The notes beneath the pieces are model-generated. The model searched no databases. It was not told the DNA's origin and worked only from the letters and a program-made list of their open reading frames with translations. From Legionella longbeachae (GTDB taxonomy: Bacteria; Pseudomonadota; Gammaproteobacteria; Legionellales; Legionellaceae), in contig NZ_RXNW01000016.1 of the NCBI RefSeq assembly GCF_004283175.1, positions 38,542-102,541 of the forward strand: 64,000 bases of DNA, given 5' to 3'. Below, piece after piece: positions 39,340-50,280 of the stretch. How positions within the stretch are numbered: position 1 is the stretch's first letter; each line of letters starts with the position of its first letter. Both the position numbers and the translations under genes were made by a program.

Positions 39340-40406
39340 TTCTTACTGAGTTAAAAATCCATCAGTTACGGAATATTATATCAGCCCATCTTGAATTAAA
39401 TCCTCGATTTAATTTTATTTTCGGATCCAATGGAAGTGGGAAAACTTCTGTTCTTGAAGCATTTTATCTCTTGAGTTGCGGCCATTCTTTTAGAACTCGA
39501 GAGATCGCACCAATTATCTCTCATAATCAACCTTCTATGACTGTATTTGCTCGAGGGAGGAATCAAGAAACAATTAGTATCCAAAAGTCTTATTCGGGTG
39601 CAACTCAAGTCAAGTTGAATAATCAATTTTGTTCTACTACCAGCCAATTAGCTTATGCGTTACCTTGTCAGGTTTTTTATTCGGATCTCTTTCAAATTAT
39701 TGATGCAGGACCATCGGTACGAAGAAATTTATTGGATTGGGGTTTGTTTCACGTGAAACATAATTACTTTAACCTATGGAAAGAATACAAACGAGTTCTG
39801 AAGCAAAGAAACGCACTCCTAAAAAAAAGGGCACCTTTTACACACTATATTCCCTGGGATAAGCAGTTAGATCAGCTTGCTAATCAGCTTCATTTACTAA
39901 GAGAGGAATATTTCATCCAATGGGAGCGTGAATTTATTTCTGTACTTAGTGAGCTTAGTGAACTTGGATGTACCTTAAAATATTATAAGGGCTGGGATAA
40001 AAAAAATTTGGGCAAATCGTTAGAGGAAGTATTAGCTGAGAACTTCGATAGTGACTGTCATAAATTATATACGCAACATGGAGCACATCAAGCCGACTTT
40101 ATTATTGAAGTAGATAATAATAAAGTGAAACATTTCATTTCACGAGGACAACAAAAGATTATCTTAATTGCGTTGAAACTGGCACAGGCAAATCTTGTTT
40201 CAGAAGATTGTTTATATTTAATGGATGATCTTGCTGCCGAACTCGATGAAGCCCACCAAAGAAGGATAATGTCTCATTTGTTTACCCGAAATGGACAATA
40301 CATCATAACTTCGACATCCAATTCAAATGTACTTTTTGAAAATTTCTCCAATAATTTCAGTTCAAGATATCAAATTAATGCAGGAATACTTCATCCTATG
40401 AATTAG
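39336..40406 (+). CDS. recF: DNA replication and repair protein RecF
   Basis: A 356-residue SMC-like ATPase that loads RecA at gaps. Walker A is GSNGSGKTSVLEAFYLLS. The signature motif is SRGQQKIILIALKLAQA, and Walker B is YLMDDLAAELD. It is translationally coupled to dnaN through ATGA. A parS site lies inside the coding sequence. Confidence 0.97.
   Translation: MILTELKIHQLRNIISAHLELNPRFNFIFGSNGSGKTSVLEAFYLLSCGHSFRTREIAPIISHNQPSMTVFARGRNQETISIQKSYSGATQVKLNNQFCSTTSQLAYALPCQVFYSDLFQIIDAGPSVRRNLLDWGLFHVKHNYFNLWKEYKRVLKQRNALLKKRAPFTHYIPWDKQLDQLANQLHLLREEYFIQWEREFISVLSELSELGCTLKYYKGWDKKNLGKSLEEVLAENFDSDCHKLYTQHGAHQADFIIEVDNNKVKHFISRGQQKIILIALKLAQANLVSEDCLYLMDDLAAELDEAHQRRIMSHLFTRNGQYIITSTSNSNVLFENFSNNFSSRYQINAGILHPMN
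39745..39760. promoter_or_regulatory. parS: parS centromere site inside recF
   Basis: TGTTTCACGTGAAACA, a perfect 16-bp palindrome identical to the consensus ParB-binding parS site. Chromosomal parS sites cluster near the origin, as here. No parA or parB gene is in the window. Confidence 0.9.
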
Positions 40407-40448
40407 GGCCATTTGAGTTTTAATTTTGAGTGTTGAATGATGAAATAA

Positions 40449-40464
40449 TGTTTCACGTGAAACA
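40449..40464. promoter_or_regulatory. parS: parS centromere site between recF and gyrB
   Basis: A second perfect copy of the 16-bp parS palindrome, 704 bp from the first, in the recF-gyrB gap. The gap (40407-40634) also holds the gyrB promoter region. Confidence 0.9.
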
Positions 40465-40622
40465 AAATGTATGAAGAGTTACTCCTTACGAAGAGGGAAT
40501 AAGCATCGTTCAGTAATCTTTAAAAAACAGATAAGCTAGCATTGTCAAAGTTCCTAAATCACATATAAACACAATACAAATTATGCTATGATAAGGTATT
40601 TGAGAAACCATAATAGGGTTAA

Positions 40623-43052
<2,430 letters not shown>

Positions 43053-43059
43053 TTACAAG

Positions 43060-43089
43060 TTACGTGATCAGTGTTTCATGATCACGTAA
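43060..43089 (+). terminator. Perfect 11-bp hairpin after gyrB
   Basis: TTACGTGATCA, an 8-base loop and TGATCACGTAA form a perfect stem 8 bases after the gyrB stop codon. Downstream is AT-rich without a long T-run. It is best read as the gyrB terminator. Confidence 0.6.
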
Positions 43090-43428
43090 AATTATTATAA
43101 GTAATTTTTGTAATAAATGAATTAATTAAAATTAGTTTAAATAAAAGGGTTTATTTAATGATTAATGATTTATTTTGGGGCGCTGATATCTCGAGTGGAG
43201 TATAGTAAATTGCAGTTTCTAATAAAACATTAAAAACATTTCTGGACAAATGATAACACCTATGCCACGATATAAATCTTTTTAGAAGTAATGATAAAAT
43301 TGTTTTGTAGTTGAGCTAGTGTGGGGCGCCATAAAGGTTACTCTAGCTGCTCTTGCAAATTCTAATACTCTAATGTGTAAGAGGATTAGTTTTTAATGGG
43401 TTCCAATACTTTTCTCCACAAAAGTAAA

Positions 43429-43462
43429 AACTCTTGAGTGTGATTTCTATCGCTCAAGAGTT
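43429..43462. terminator. Hairpin in the gyrB-kinase gap
   Basis: AACTCTTGAG and CTCAAGAGTT pair perfectly across a 14-base loop, extendable by one wobble and one GC pair. It lies in the 610-base gene-free stretch 43053-43663, in which I see no other supportable feature. It could be a terminator or the trace of a lost gene. Confidence 0.35.
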
Positions 43463-43663
43463 CATTACTGTTCACCATCCTAAGTCAAAATCTAAAAATA
43501 AGGCAAACTCCGTTACTCAACGTGTAACGTTTCAATTCTAGTTTAACTTTATCTGCTAATTTTGATCATATAAAGAATCCCATGCTTTTATTTGCTACAA
43601 CTGGTCATAAAATATATAATCTGCAGCCTTTATTTTATTTGTCATCTTTAGACGAGGCTAGAT

Positions 43664-44521
43664 ATGTTCTTTGTAATTATTGGTGGTGCATCTGGATCAG
43701 GAAAAACAGGTTTATCCCACCATCTTCTCACTAAGCTAAAAGATAATGGAATGAGTGCTCAAATATTAAATATGGATGATTATTACCATGAGATACCTGA
43801 GGGGGTAGATCTCGAATACTTCAGAAAAAATACAAATTTTGATACACCAGAAATGCTGCACCTGGACTTGCTACAAGAACATATAGCTGAGTTGAATAAA
43901 GGAGAATCAATTACAAAACCACTTTTTGACTTTAAGTCAAATAGTAGAAATGGAGAAGAGACAATCCACCCATCTGATGTGATTATCATGGAAGGTATAT
44001 TTGCTCAATATTTTTATAAAAAATATGGATTATCCGATTTGCCTGTAGTGACAGTAAATATAACTACTGAGAACTATCTTGATGTTATTGAGCGCCGGAT
44101 TAAACGTGATGTAGAACAACGTGGTCGAGTTCGGCTTGAGGGTGTAAAACAAGAAAAAAAATATGTAGGGCCCGGGTTCTTAAAATATACAGCAAGTAGT
44201 TCTGTTGGGGCAGATGTTTATGTTTGCAATGAACATCGCGAAGGAAATGAGGCGCAACAATTAATGCTGGACACCAAAGCCAATGAAATTGTTGCTGAAT
44301 TAAATAAAAAACGTATAGAAATTGAATCAGGAATACCCCAATCGAAAAAAGCCAGGCCTAACGTACAAGAAATGGTCGCTAAAAGTCATTTTATGGCAGG
44401 AACTTTATTCCATCCTCAAAAATTCGAAGGACATTTCAATGGTGTATTTAATGAATTTAAAGGGGATTTTGTAAGAGAATTTAGCGAAGAGGAAATAATA
44501 CAAAGCCAGTTAAATGTCTAA
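43664..44521 (+). CDS. Uridine kinase/phosphoribulokinase-family P-loop protein
   Basis: A 285-residue P-loop kinase. Walker A is GGASGSGKTG. NMDDYYHE, NFDTPEMLHLDLL, FDFKSNSR, VIIMEGIFA and ERRIKRDVEQRGR follow the uridine kinase order, so phosphorylation of a nucleoside or related substrate is likely. At 285 residues it is about 70 longer than ordinary Udk; the extra lies at the C terminus (from about 215) and is not recognised. GAGGC lies 5 bases before the ATG. The substrate is uncertain. Confidence 0.82.
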   Translation: MFFVIIGGASGSGKTGLSHHLLTKLKDNGMSAQILNMDDYYHEIPEGVDLEYFRKNTNFDTPEMLHLDLLQEHIAELNKGESITKPLFDFKSNSRNGEETIHPSDVIIMEGIFAQYFYKKYGLSDLPVVTVNITTENYLDVIERRIKRDVEQRGRVRLEGVKQEKKYVGPGFLKYTASSSVGADVYVCNEHREGNEAQQLMLDTKANEIVAELNKKRIEIESGIPQSKKARPNVQEMVAKSHFMAGTLFHPQKFEGHFNGVFNEFKGDFVREFSEEEIIQSQLNV

Positions 44522-44565
44522 TGGGCGTATTCAGTATCCATTTTTATCGTATTTAAAAGTTAATT

Positions 44566-44588
44566 AGGCAACGCTCAGAATGTTGCCT
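44566..44588 (+). terminator. Hairpin downstream of the kinase-like gene
   Basis: AGGCAAC and GTTGCCT form a 7-bp stem with a 9-base loop, 45 bases past the stop codon. No T-tract. The remainder of the 44522-45011 gap holds nothing I can support. Confidence 0.35.
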
Positions 44589-45011
44589 GGTTACAAATGG
44601 TATATAAAGGTTGTTTTCCCTAGCTTGTTTGAGCTTTCTTGAATTAAAACAGTATGCACACTCATCCGGCGGAATTGATTTTGTTGGGTAGACTCTAATT
44701 TAAAAAGATCAAAATCATTTCTTTAAAGCCTCAAGAACTTGCTTCAATAAATCCAGAATGAGTGATTCAGCATAAACAAAAAATTAAAATTTGCCATTTT
44801 TCAGTCGTGTCTATTTCGAGCTGGATTTTACAGACCTTGATCACCTGAACAGATTATAGAATAGTGAAAATATAATCAATTCCAGAAAGGAATCGCTTAG
44901 AAAAAGAGCTCTTGCTTTGTTAAGAATATAATAATCATTCTTTGTTAAAGTCATTCTGAAATTCATTTCAAAACATATAATCACTATCAATAAAATTTTT
45001 CGAGGTTAAAT

Positions 45012-45716
45012 ATGAAGTTGCATGAAATATATATTCCTGGTAAATCGGATATGCTAATTAAAGATTTCTATAAAAGAAATAACATAGACTCAAGTGAGTA
45101 TACTATTTGTTTATGGTTAGAGAATTGTGTTGGAAACCCCGTTGGAATTCCCCATGTGTATGATAATCTTTCTCTCACAGAAGCTTATGAGAAAGTACTG
45201 GTTGAAGGGGATAAGGTCTTGCAAAAAAAAGGATGCTTACCTTCTGAATTTATTCATCATATGAAAATAGCTCAAAGAAAATACTGCGTTAACTTATCGG
45301 AAGAGAGCGTTACTCCTTCAATTCAATATAGTACCATAATCGAACGAAATGCCGGCACTAACTTGCCCGAAAAACGCGCTAATACCCTCGGTTTCTTCAA
45401 TAAAATAGATCCTCCATTTAAATCGGATATGCTGGTTAAAGATTTCTATAAAAGAAATAACATAGACCCAAGTGAGTATACTATTTGTTTATGGTTGGAG
45501 AATTGTGTTGGAAATCCCGTCGGAATTCCGCATAAGTATGATGATCTTTCTCTCACAGAAGCTTATGAGAAAGTACTGGTTGAAGGGGATAAGGTCTTGC
45601 AAAAAAAAGGATGTTTACCTTCTGAATTTATTCATCATATGAAAATAGCTCAAAGAAAATACTGCGTTAACTTATCCGAAGAGTGCGATACTTCTATTGG
45701 TTTAGTCCCAAAATAA
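45012..45716 (+). CDS. Hypothetical protein built of two near-identical repeats
   Basis: A 234-residue protein of unknown family. Residues about 11-98 and 137-224 are almost identical, each starting with KSDML and containing IKDFYKRNN or VKDFYKRNN, YTICLWLENCVGNPVGIPH and HHMKIAQRKYCVNLSEE. They are joined by a unique linker of about 38 residues. Each unit carries three Cys. No signal peptide or membrane helix. GAGG precedes the ATG. Function unknown. Confidence 0.75.
   Translation: MKLHEIYIPGKSDMLIKDFYKRNNIDSSEYTICLWLENCVGNPVGIPHVYDNLSLTEAYEKVLVEGDKVLQKKGCLPSEFIHHMKIAQRKYCVNLSEESVTPSIQYSTIIERNAGTNLPEKRANTLGFFNKIDPPFKSDMLVKDFYKRNNIDPSEYTICLWLENCVGNPVGIPHKYDDLSLTEAYEKVLVEGDKVLQKKGCLPSEFIHHMKIAQRKYCVNLSEECDTSIGLVPK
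45042..45305 (+). repeat. 264-bp intragenic direct repeat, copy 1
   Basis: This copy matches 45420-45683 at a constant offset of 378 bp (126 codons) with few substitutions, so the duplication is recent and in frame. Confidence 0.9.
45420..45683 (+). repeat. 264-bp intragenic direct repeat, copy 2
   Basis: Second copy of the repeat at 45042-45305. Differences include aa substitutions near the start (LIKD to LVKD, DSSEY to DPSEY) and HVYDNL to HKYDDL. Confidence 0.9.
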
Positions 45717-45727
45717 AAAATCATTCT

Positions 45728-45762
45728 CTGCCCGCCCGGACTGAAGTTCGAAGGCGTGGCAG
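45728..45762. other. GC-rich hairpin after the duplicated gene
   Basis: CTGCC-CGCC pairs with GGCG-T-GGCAG (one bulge), with an inner TTCGAA, just 12 bases after the stop codon of the duplicated gene. It is strikingly GC-rich for the locus and has no T-tract: terminator or repeat element. Confidence 0.4.
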
Positions 45763-46003
45763 CATTACAAATGGGCTGAATTTATTACCAGCTAGAATTT
45801 TCATGTAAGGCTAAATTTGGATTTTAGGGTTCAAAATTAGCAGGGTATGCAAACATCCTTACCGAGCTTAACCTATATTTATCCGTTTTATTGTCAGCAG
45901 GGGGATTAATTCACAACTATTTGATTTTTTTTAATATTTATATTAAATATATTAATGCTTCCAAATTTAAATGATCTTCATTAGCCATTCTCAAGGACTA
46001 GAA

Positions 46004-47206
46004 ATGCTAAAAACCCCAAAAACCCTTATTTTATTAGTCTCAATGGTATTTGTTTCTACTGCATCAGCAGAAACTTACCGGGTTCCAGCAACAAAAGATA
46101 CAGTGACTTTAGGTCTATTTACCCTGGATAAACAACCTGTAGTTAAAGTGCACTCTGGAGATTCTGTATCTTTGGAAACTTAGAACAGTTGTCTGCATGA
46201 AATGGTCTTCAATAAGACAACCCCTGCTGATGTTGCACAGTTTTATACAAAACATGATATCCAAAAAAGACGTGGTATGCATAGCTTAACAGGTCCTGTT
46301 TACATTGAAGAGGCCGAGCCTGGAGATGTACTTGAAATTCGGGTATTAGATATCAAATTGAATGATTTTGGATATAACTTTTTAAGTCCTACCCAGGGGA
46401 TTTTATCAGAATTTACCCAGCCAAGGATTATGTACTTTAAATACAATAAAGAAAAAAACACTACAGAATTCACAAAAGGCGTATGTTTAAAACTAAAACC
46501 GTTTCCGGGTATTATTGCAGTCGCTCCTCCTAAAGACTGGCCTAATGAATGGCCTGTAAATTTAGAAACCCAAATGGGTCAACCTGTTCCTGGTGAATTT
46601 AATTCTGTTCCTCCAGGTCCATTCGGAGGTAATTTAGATCAACCGGATTTACAGGTTGGTTCTATTCTATATTTGCCCGTTTTTCAAAAAGGTGCTTTAG
46701 TTTGGACCGGTGATTCTCATGCAATGCAAAGTAATGGAGAAATTGATGTCACCGCACTTGAAACTTCTTATGAAGGGATCACTTTGCAGTTTGTAGTACG
46801 AAAAGATCTGAGAGCTGAAGGGGTATCTGATAAAACAAAACGAAATGGCAATAGCTTATTTACTTGGCCTATTGTCGAAAACTCGAAAGAGTGGATTGTG
46901 ATAGGATTGAATGAGGATTTATTTGAAGCCATGCAGCTTGCTTCTAAAAATGCCATTGAATTTTTAGTACGCACTCAAGGGTTCACACCACAAGAAAGTT
47001 ATCAATTTTTAAGTATGGTAGGTAATTTCGACATTCCTGAGGCGGTTAATGTGATTAAAAGCGTAGCCGTACATATTCCTAAAGAGGCATTTAAAAATCT
47101 TGGTAAGAAAACCACTCTTTCTGCTGAAGGTAAGTTTCCTCTAGAAATGCCAAAGATCAATGAAAATGCAACCTGCGTGCCTCAAGAAGGCAAAATTATT
47201 CAATAA
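46004..47206 (+). pseudogene. Acetamidase/formamidase gene interrupted by an in-frame TAG
   Basis: An FmdA/AmdA-family amidase (hydrolysis of short amides to acid and ammonia) preceded by a signal peptide (LILLVSMVFVSTASA). The start ATG 46004 has AAGGA 6 bases upstream. The frame is open to SVSLET, meets TAG at 46181-46183 (codon 60), then continues in the same frame with NSCLHEMVFNKTTPADVAQF and family motifs GPVYIEEAEPGDVLEI, PPGPFGGNLDQPDL and GDSHAMQSNGEIDVTALE. Family members usually have Trp or a similar residue here, so TGG to TAG is the simplest cause. Unless the amber codon is suppressed, the gene makes only a 59-residue fragment. An ATG at 46202 could restart a signal-less protein. 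Confidence 0.85.
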
Positions 47207-47221
47207 CCATTAGGTGACATA

Positions 47222-47623
47222 ATGAAAAAGATCCTGGTTTATTTATGCTTAAATCTCATGACTTCTGGAGTTTTTGGTGGCAACATTGTACTGGAAAATA
47301 AAACGGATTACCCTGAAAAAGGTAAGTTAGGCAAAATTGCAGTGCAATGGGCAGTTTCAGCTAAAGCGATACAAAAAGCAAATAAGAGTATTCTCAATAA
47401 CGCAACATTAGATACAGGTTCGTTAATGATACTGAATCAAAAAGGAACGATTCAGTTAACATCTCCTAATGATGCTCAGTATTTCAGATTGGTAGCGTGG
47501 TCAAATGACAATAATGAGCCTGACTTGCTTACAAACTGGGTAGACATTGTTCCCAATAAAGCCTATGTAGTGAGTCAGAATCAACTCATACCCAGGGTGC
47601 TCATGGCTGGAGCTGGATGTTAA
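47222..47623 (+). CDS. Small secreted hypothetical protein next to the amidase
   Basis: A 133-residue protein with a signal peptide (about residues 1-19, ending VFGG) and a beta-rich mature region. No family recognised. It starts 15 bp after the amidase stop with AGGTGA upstream, so it is probably in the same operon. Two Cys residues: one in the signal peptide and one at the very C terminus. Confidence 0.6.
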   Translation: MKKILVYLCLNLMTSGVFGGNIVLENKTDYPEKGKLGKIAVQWAVSAKAIQKANKSILNNATLDTGSLMILNQKGTIQLTSPNDAQYFRLVAWSNDNNEPDLLTNWVDIVPNKAYVVSQNQLIPRVLMAGAGC

Positions 47624-47823
47624 ATGCCTGGACGTGGGGTATGTACAAGGAGTTTAAGGGAACGAACGTCTACCTGGATACCTTCAGGCAGATGAGCACT
47701 GTTGCGTTAAGTAGTCGGTCCTTATTCCTACGTCTAGCGGACAAGGCCCGGTTATCGATTGATGAGTTTATGTCTACTCATAGTACTATTTTTGTCGATT
47801 ACTATTCACAGGGGGATTCATGA
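47617..47823 (+). CDS. Doubtful short ORF between secreted protein and porin
   Basis: A 68-codon frame starting inside the end of the previous gene. No recognised domain, no clear ribosome site. It may be coding, or a remnant of an inserted or deleted sequence, given the broken amidase nearby. Confidence 0.2.
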   Translation: MLNAWTWGMYKEFKGTNVYLDTFRQMSTVALSSRSLFLRLADKARLSIDEFMSTHSTIFVDYYSQGDS

Positions 47824-47925
47824 GGGTAGTAATCAATAAATGAGAGCTCATTATTGGATGGTGAGTTTTAAAGCATTTTACAATGGACTGCCTTTGCAGT
47901 GGTTATTGTCTTGGGCACAAGAAAA

Positions 47926-49242
47926 ATGATAAAACGTATCTTTGTTTTTATTCTAATTGTTACAATTCATGATGTGTATGCAGGGACAATTAAAGCGGGT
48001 TTTAAAGCAACAGCTCCTACAGAATATCCCAAAACCACGAGTATTAGCTCCAACCCCGCAGCGATTAATGTCCCTACCGGGACAGGGACAGTCCAGCGCT
48101 ATATTGAGAAAAAACTTGGTATTGAAAATAATCATGGAATTATGATCCAGGGAGCCTGGATTGGAGATACGAACGATTTATTTTCTGGCGGTATACCTAA
48201 TCCAGAGCGCGTCACTTCAAATAGCGTACTCTTAGTTGATTTAACTATTGATATGGGACAATTTAATGGATGGAGAGGGGGGGTATTTAGCGCCCAATTT
48301 TTACAGCAAAATGCGCAAAATACTAATGCCCAAGCTGGTCTTTTTCAGGGATATAACTCATTACCTGATGTTGCTCCTTTCGATCGTTCGGAGCTTTATG
48401 CGCTTTGGTACCGACAAGCGCTTTTTGATGACAAGCTATTTGTGCGTATTGGAAAAACAATTACTACACTTGATTTTAATAATGTAATCAAACCTGTTCC
48501 TCTAAGTGCAGGTGAACCTAATATCCCTGCTGTAAGCAGTTTGATTTATACTCCTATTTTTATCAATCCCGCAGTAGATGGGGTTATGCCCGGATACACG
48601 AATTCTGCTTATGGAATAACATTGAATTTTACCCCGGTGAAGCAATGGTATCTAGCTTATGGCATTTATGATGGCAATTTAGCCAGTGGCAAACAAACTG
48701 GTTTGTCTGGACCTACGTTTAATGGAAATTATTTCCAGGTTGCTGAAACGGGTGGCGCCTGGGTTATAGGAAAAAAACATTTGCCAGGAACTTCTGGTAT
48801 CGGCATATGGCATCAAACAGGCCTTATTCGCCAGCATAATCTTATCGAAACAGGTGCTACAGGTGCTTATTTATTCGGATCACAACGCTTATGGTACCGA
48901 CATCCTGGATACGATATTAGCGGGATCTCAGCTTTTTACCAATTAAGTATTAATAATTCCAGTGCGCTATCTATGAATAAATCTATTGGTGCAGGGTTAA
49001 CTGCATTTGGTCTGGTTGCCAATCGAGAGGCTGATTCAATGGGAATTGGTTTTTCTTTAGCATGGCTTAATCAACGAAGTACGAATCGATCTACCGAATT
49101 GATGTACCAAGTTTACTATCAGGCAAAAATAATCACAAATATTTATTTAGAACCGGCACTATCTTATATCCCCACTCCCGGTCAAAACGTGAGTTTACCT
49201 TCTGCATTTGCAGGTACCATAAGAGCTATTATCTTAGCTTGA
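47926..49242 (+). CDS. OprB-type carbohydrate-selective porin
   Basis: A 438-residue outer-membrane porin. A signal peptide (MIKRIFVFILIVTIHDVYAG) is followed by alternating beta-strand pattern, GGVFSAQFLQQNAQNTNAQAGL, SELYALWYRQALFDDKLFVRIGK and a final aromatic-poor strand, as in OprB family members. The ATG at 47926 starts exactly at the signal peptide; an upstream GTG (47899) would add nine unlikely residues. Together with the amidase and the secreted protein it could form a small nutrient-uptake unit. Substrate unknown. Confidence 0.75.
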   Translation: MIKRIFVFILIVTIHDVYAGTIKAGFKATAPTEYPKTTSISSNPAAINVPTGTGTVQRYIEKKLGIENNHGIMIQGAWIGDTNDLFSGGIPNPERVTSNSVLLVDLTIDMGQFNGWRGGVFSAQFLQQNAQNTNAQAGLFQGYNSLPDVAPFDRSELYALWYRQALFDDKLFVRIGKTITTLDFNNVIKPVPLSAGEPNIPAVSSLIYTPIFINPAVDGVMPGYTNSAYGITLNFTPVKQWYLAYGIYDGNLASGKQTGLSGPTFNGNYFQVAETGGAWVIGKKHLPGTSGIGIWHQTGLIRQHNLIETGATGAYLFGSQRLWYRHPGYDISGISAFYQLSINNSSALSMNKSIGAGLTAFGLVANREADSMGIGFSLAWLNQRSTNRSTELMYQVYYQAKIITNIYLEPALSYIPTPGQNVSLPSAFAGTIRAIILA

Positions 49243-49504
49243 GGTCACAATGTACGCATAAGCGCAAATCTATCTCAGTCTGAAATTAGTTAGTAAAATA
49301 AAGAGTTATCTTCTCCATTAAGGTGAGAGGAGAACTGATTTTTTTTGTTTTAGGCATTAAAGGTATTCTTGCAAGGAGAGTTTTCTAGCAAGGCTTTATA
49401 GACCTACCGCTTTTGCGGAAGGTGGCGTTAGGCAGAACAATTAACTCACGCTATTACGATACAGAATTTCGCATGCTCAAATGGAATAAAGATATAACGG
49501 TAGT

Positions 49505-49567
49505 TTAATATTTGAACGTTATGATTAAAGTAAGTAATGAAAATCATGAATTACTTAATATTTGAAC
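49505..49567 (+). promoter_or_regulatory. Direct repeat TTAATATTTGAAC upstream of the IcmD paralogue
   Basis: Two identical 13-bp copies (49505-49517 and 49555-49567) lie exactly 50 bp apart, 25-90 bases before the start codon. The core TTAATATT equals a PmrA-type half-site known from Legionella effector promoters, though PmrA sites are usually close tandem repeats. An inverted pair AAGTAAT/ATTACTT lies between. Regulator identity is inference. The rest of 49243-49591 has no gene I can support. Confidence 0.4.
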
Positions 49568-49591
49568 TAATGGAGCGTTAAGGAGAAAAAT

Positions 49592-49987
49592 GTGAAGCGT
49601 AATAAATTAAGTTATAAAAATTGGTTTGCTAGTATTGCTTGTTTGGGCGTATTGGCTTTAGTCAGTCAAAGTGCGGCTGCAGGTGATATGAGTGTAGGAG
49701 GTATGGCATCACAAATTACATCGTCATTTACAAATCTAACTAAACTAATAACCGCCGGTTCTTATTTAGCTGGTTTGGCGTTTTCTATTGGTGCAATTAT
49801 GAAATTTAAACAGCATAAAGATAACCCTACCCAAGTTGCTATAGGAACTCCAATTGCGTTAGTTTTTATCGCTGCGGCTTTATTATTCTTGCCTTCAGTT
49901 TTAGGGGTCACTGGCACAACAATGTTCGGTTCAAGTGGAGGTAGTACTGCTGGTCCAACTGGTATGATTTATGGTTCTAGTACCTGA
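49592..49987 (+). CDS. IcmD/DotP-like type IVB secretion protein, orphan copy
   Basis: A 131-residue protein. A signal-like N terminus (about 1-30, ending QSAAAG) is followed by DMSVGGMASQITSSFTNL, LITAGSYLAGLAFSIGAIMKFKQHKDNPTQ and a second membrane segment (IGTPIALVFIAAALLFLPSVLG), then a Gly/Ser-rich tail. To my recollection this closely matches L. pneumophila IcmD (DotP), an inner-membrane component of the Dot/Icm system. No other dot/icm gene is nearby, so it is best regarded as a paralogue outside the main locus, or as a displaced icmD. The GTG at 49592 has AAGGAG 6 bases upstream. Confidence 0.8.
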   Translation: MKRNKLSYKNWFASIACLGVLALVSQSAAAGDMSVGGMASQITSSFTNLTKLITAGSYLAGLAFSIGAIMKFKQHKDNPTQVAIGTPIALVFIAAALLFLPSVLGVTGTTMFGSSGGSTAGPTGMIYGSST

Positions 49988-50054
49988 TTAATGAAGTTCT
50001 ATATAAAAGGCATGACAATATTGTTCTGTTATTCGATAAAGGCGTAATGTGATA

Positions 50055-50081
50055 GCCCTTCACCTAATCTAAGTGAAGGGC
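50055..50081. terminator. Bidirectional hairpin between convergent genes
   Basis: GCCCTTCAC and GTGAAGGGC form a perfect 9-bp stem with a 9-base loop, midway between the ends of the IcmD-like gene and aguA, which converge. Possibly ends both transcripts; T-tracts are weak. Confidence 0.5.
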
Positions 50082-50280
50082 GTAGTGCTTTGTTACGGAG
50101 AATAAGATATATTAAGCGGTGCTGCATCCTTACAGCGAAGCACATCCGATGTGCTGGTCCCTTAGTTTGACATCCTGTCAGACAATTCCGTGTCATCCCT
50201 ATGAGATACAGTATAGTCTTTTCATGGCTGTTGTCATTGCGTGAATCGAGCAACAAGATGTAAGAAATATCTCAAAGAGT

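Noticed and set aside
45012-45716. Possible CRISPR-like array from the strong repeats
   Set aside because: Only two long, in-frame, coding repeats with a single linker; no short regular repeats or spacers.
45930-45947. AT palindrome TTTAATAT-TT-ATATTAAA upstream of the amidase gene as an operator
   Set aside because: In such AT-rich sequence this can arise by chance; no second copy or known regulator site was found.
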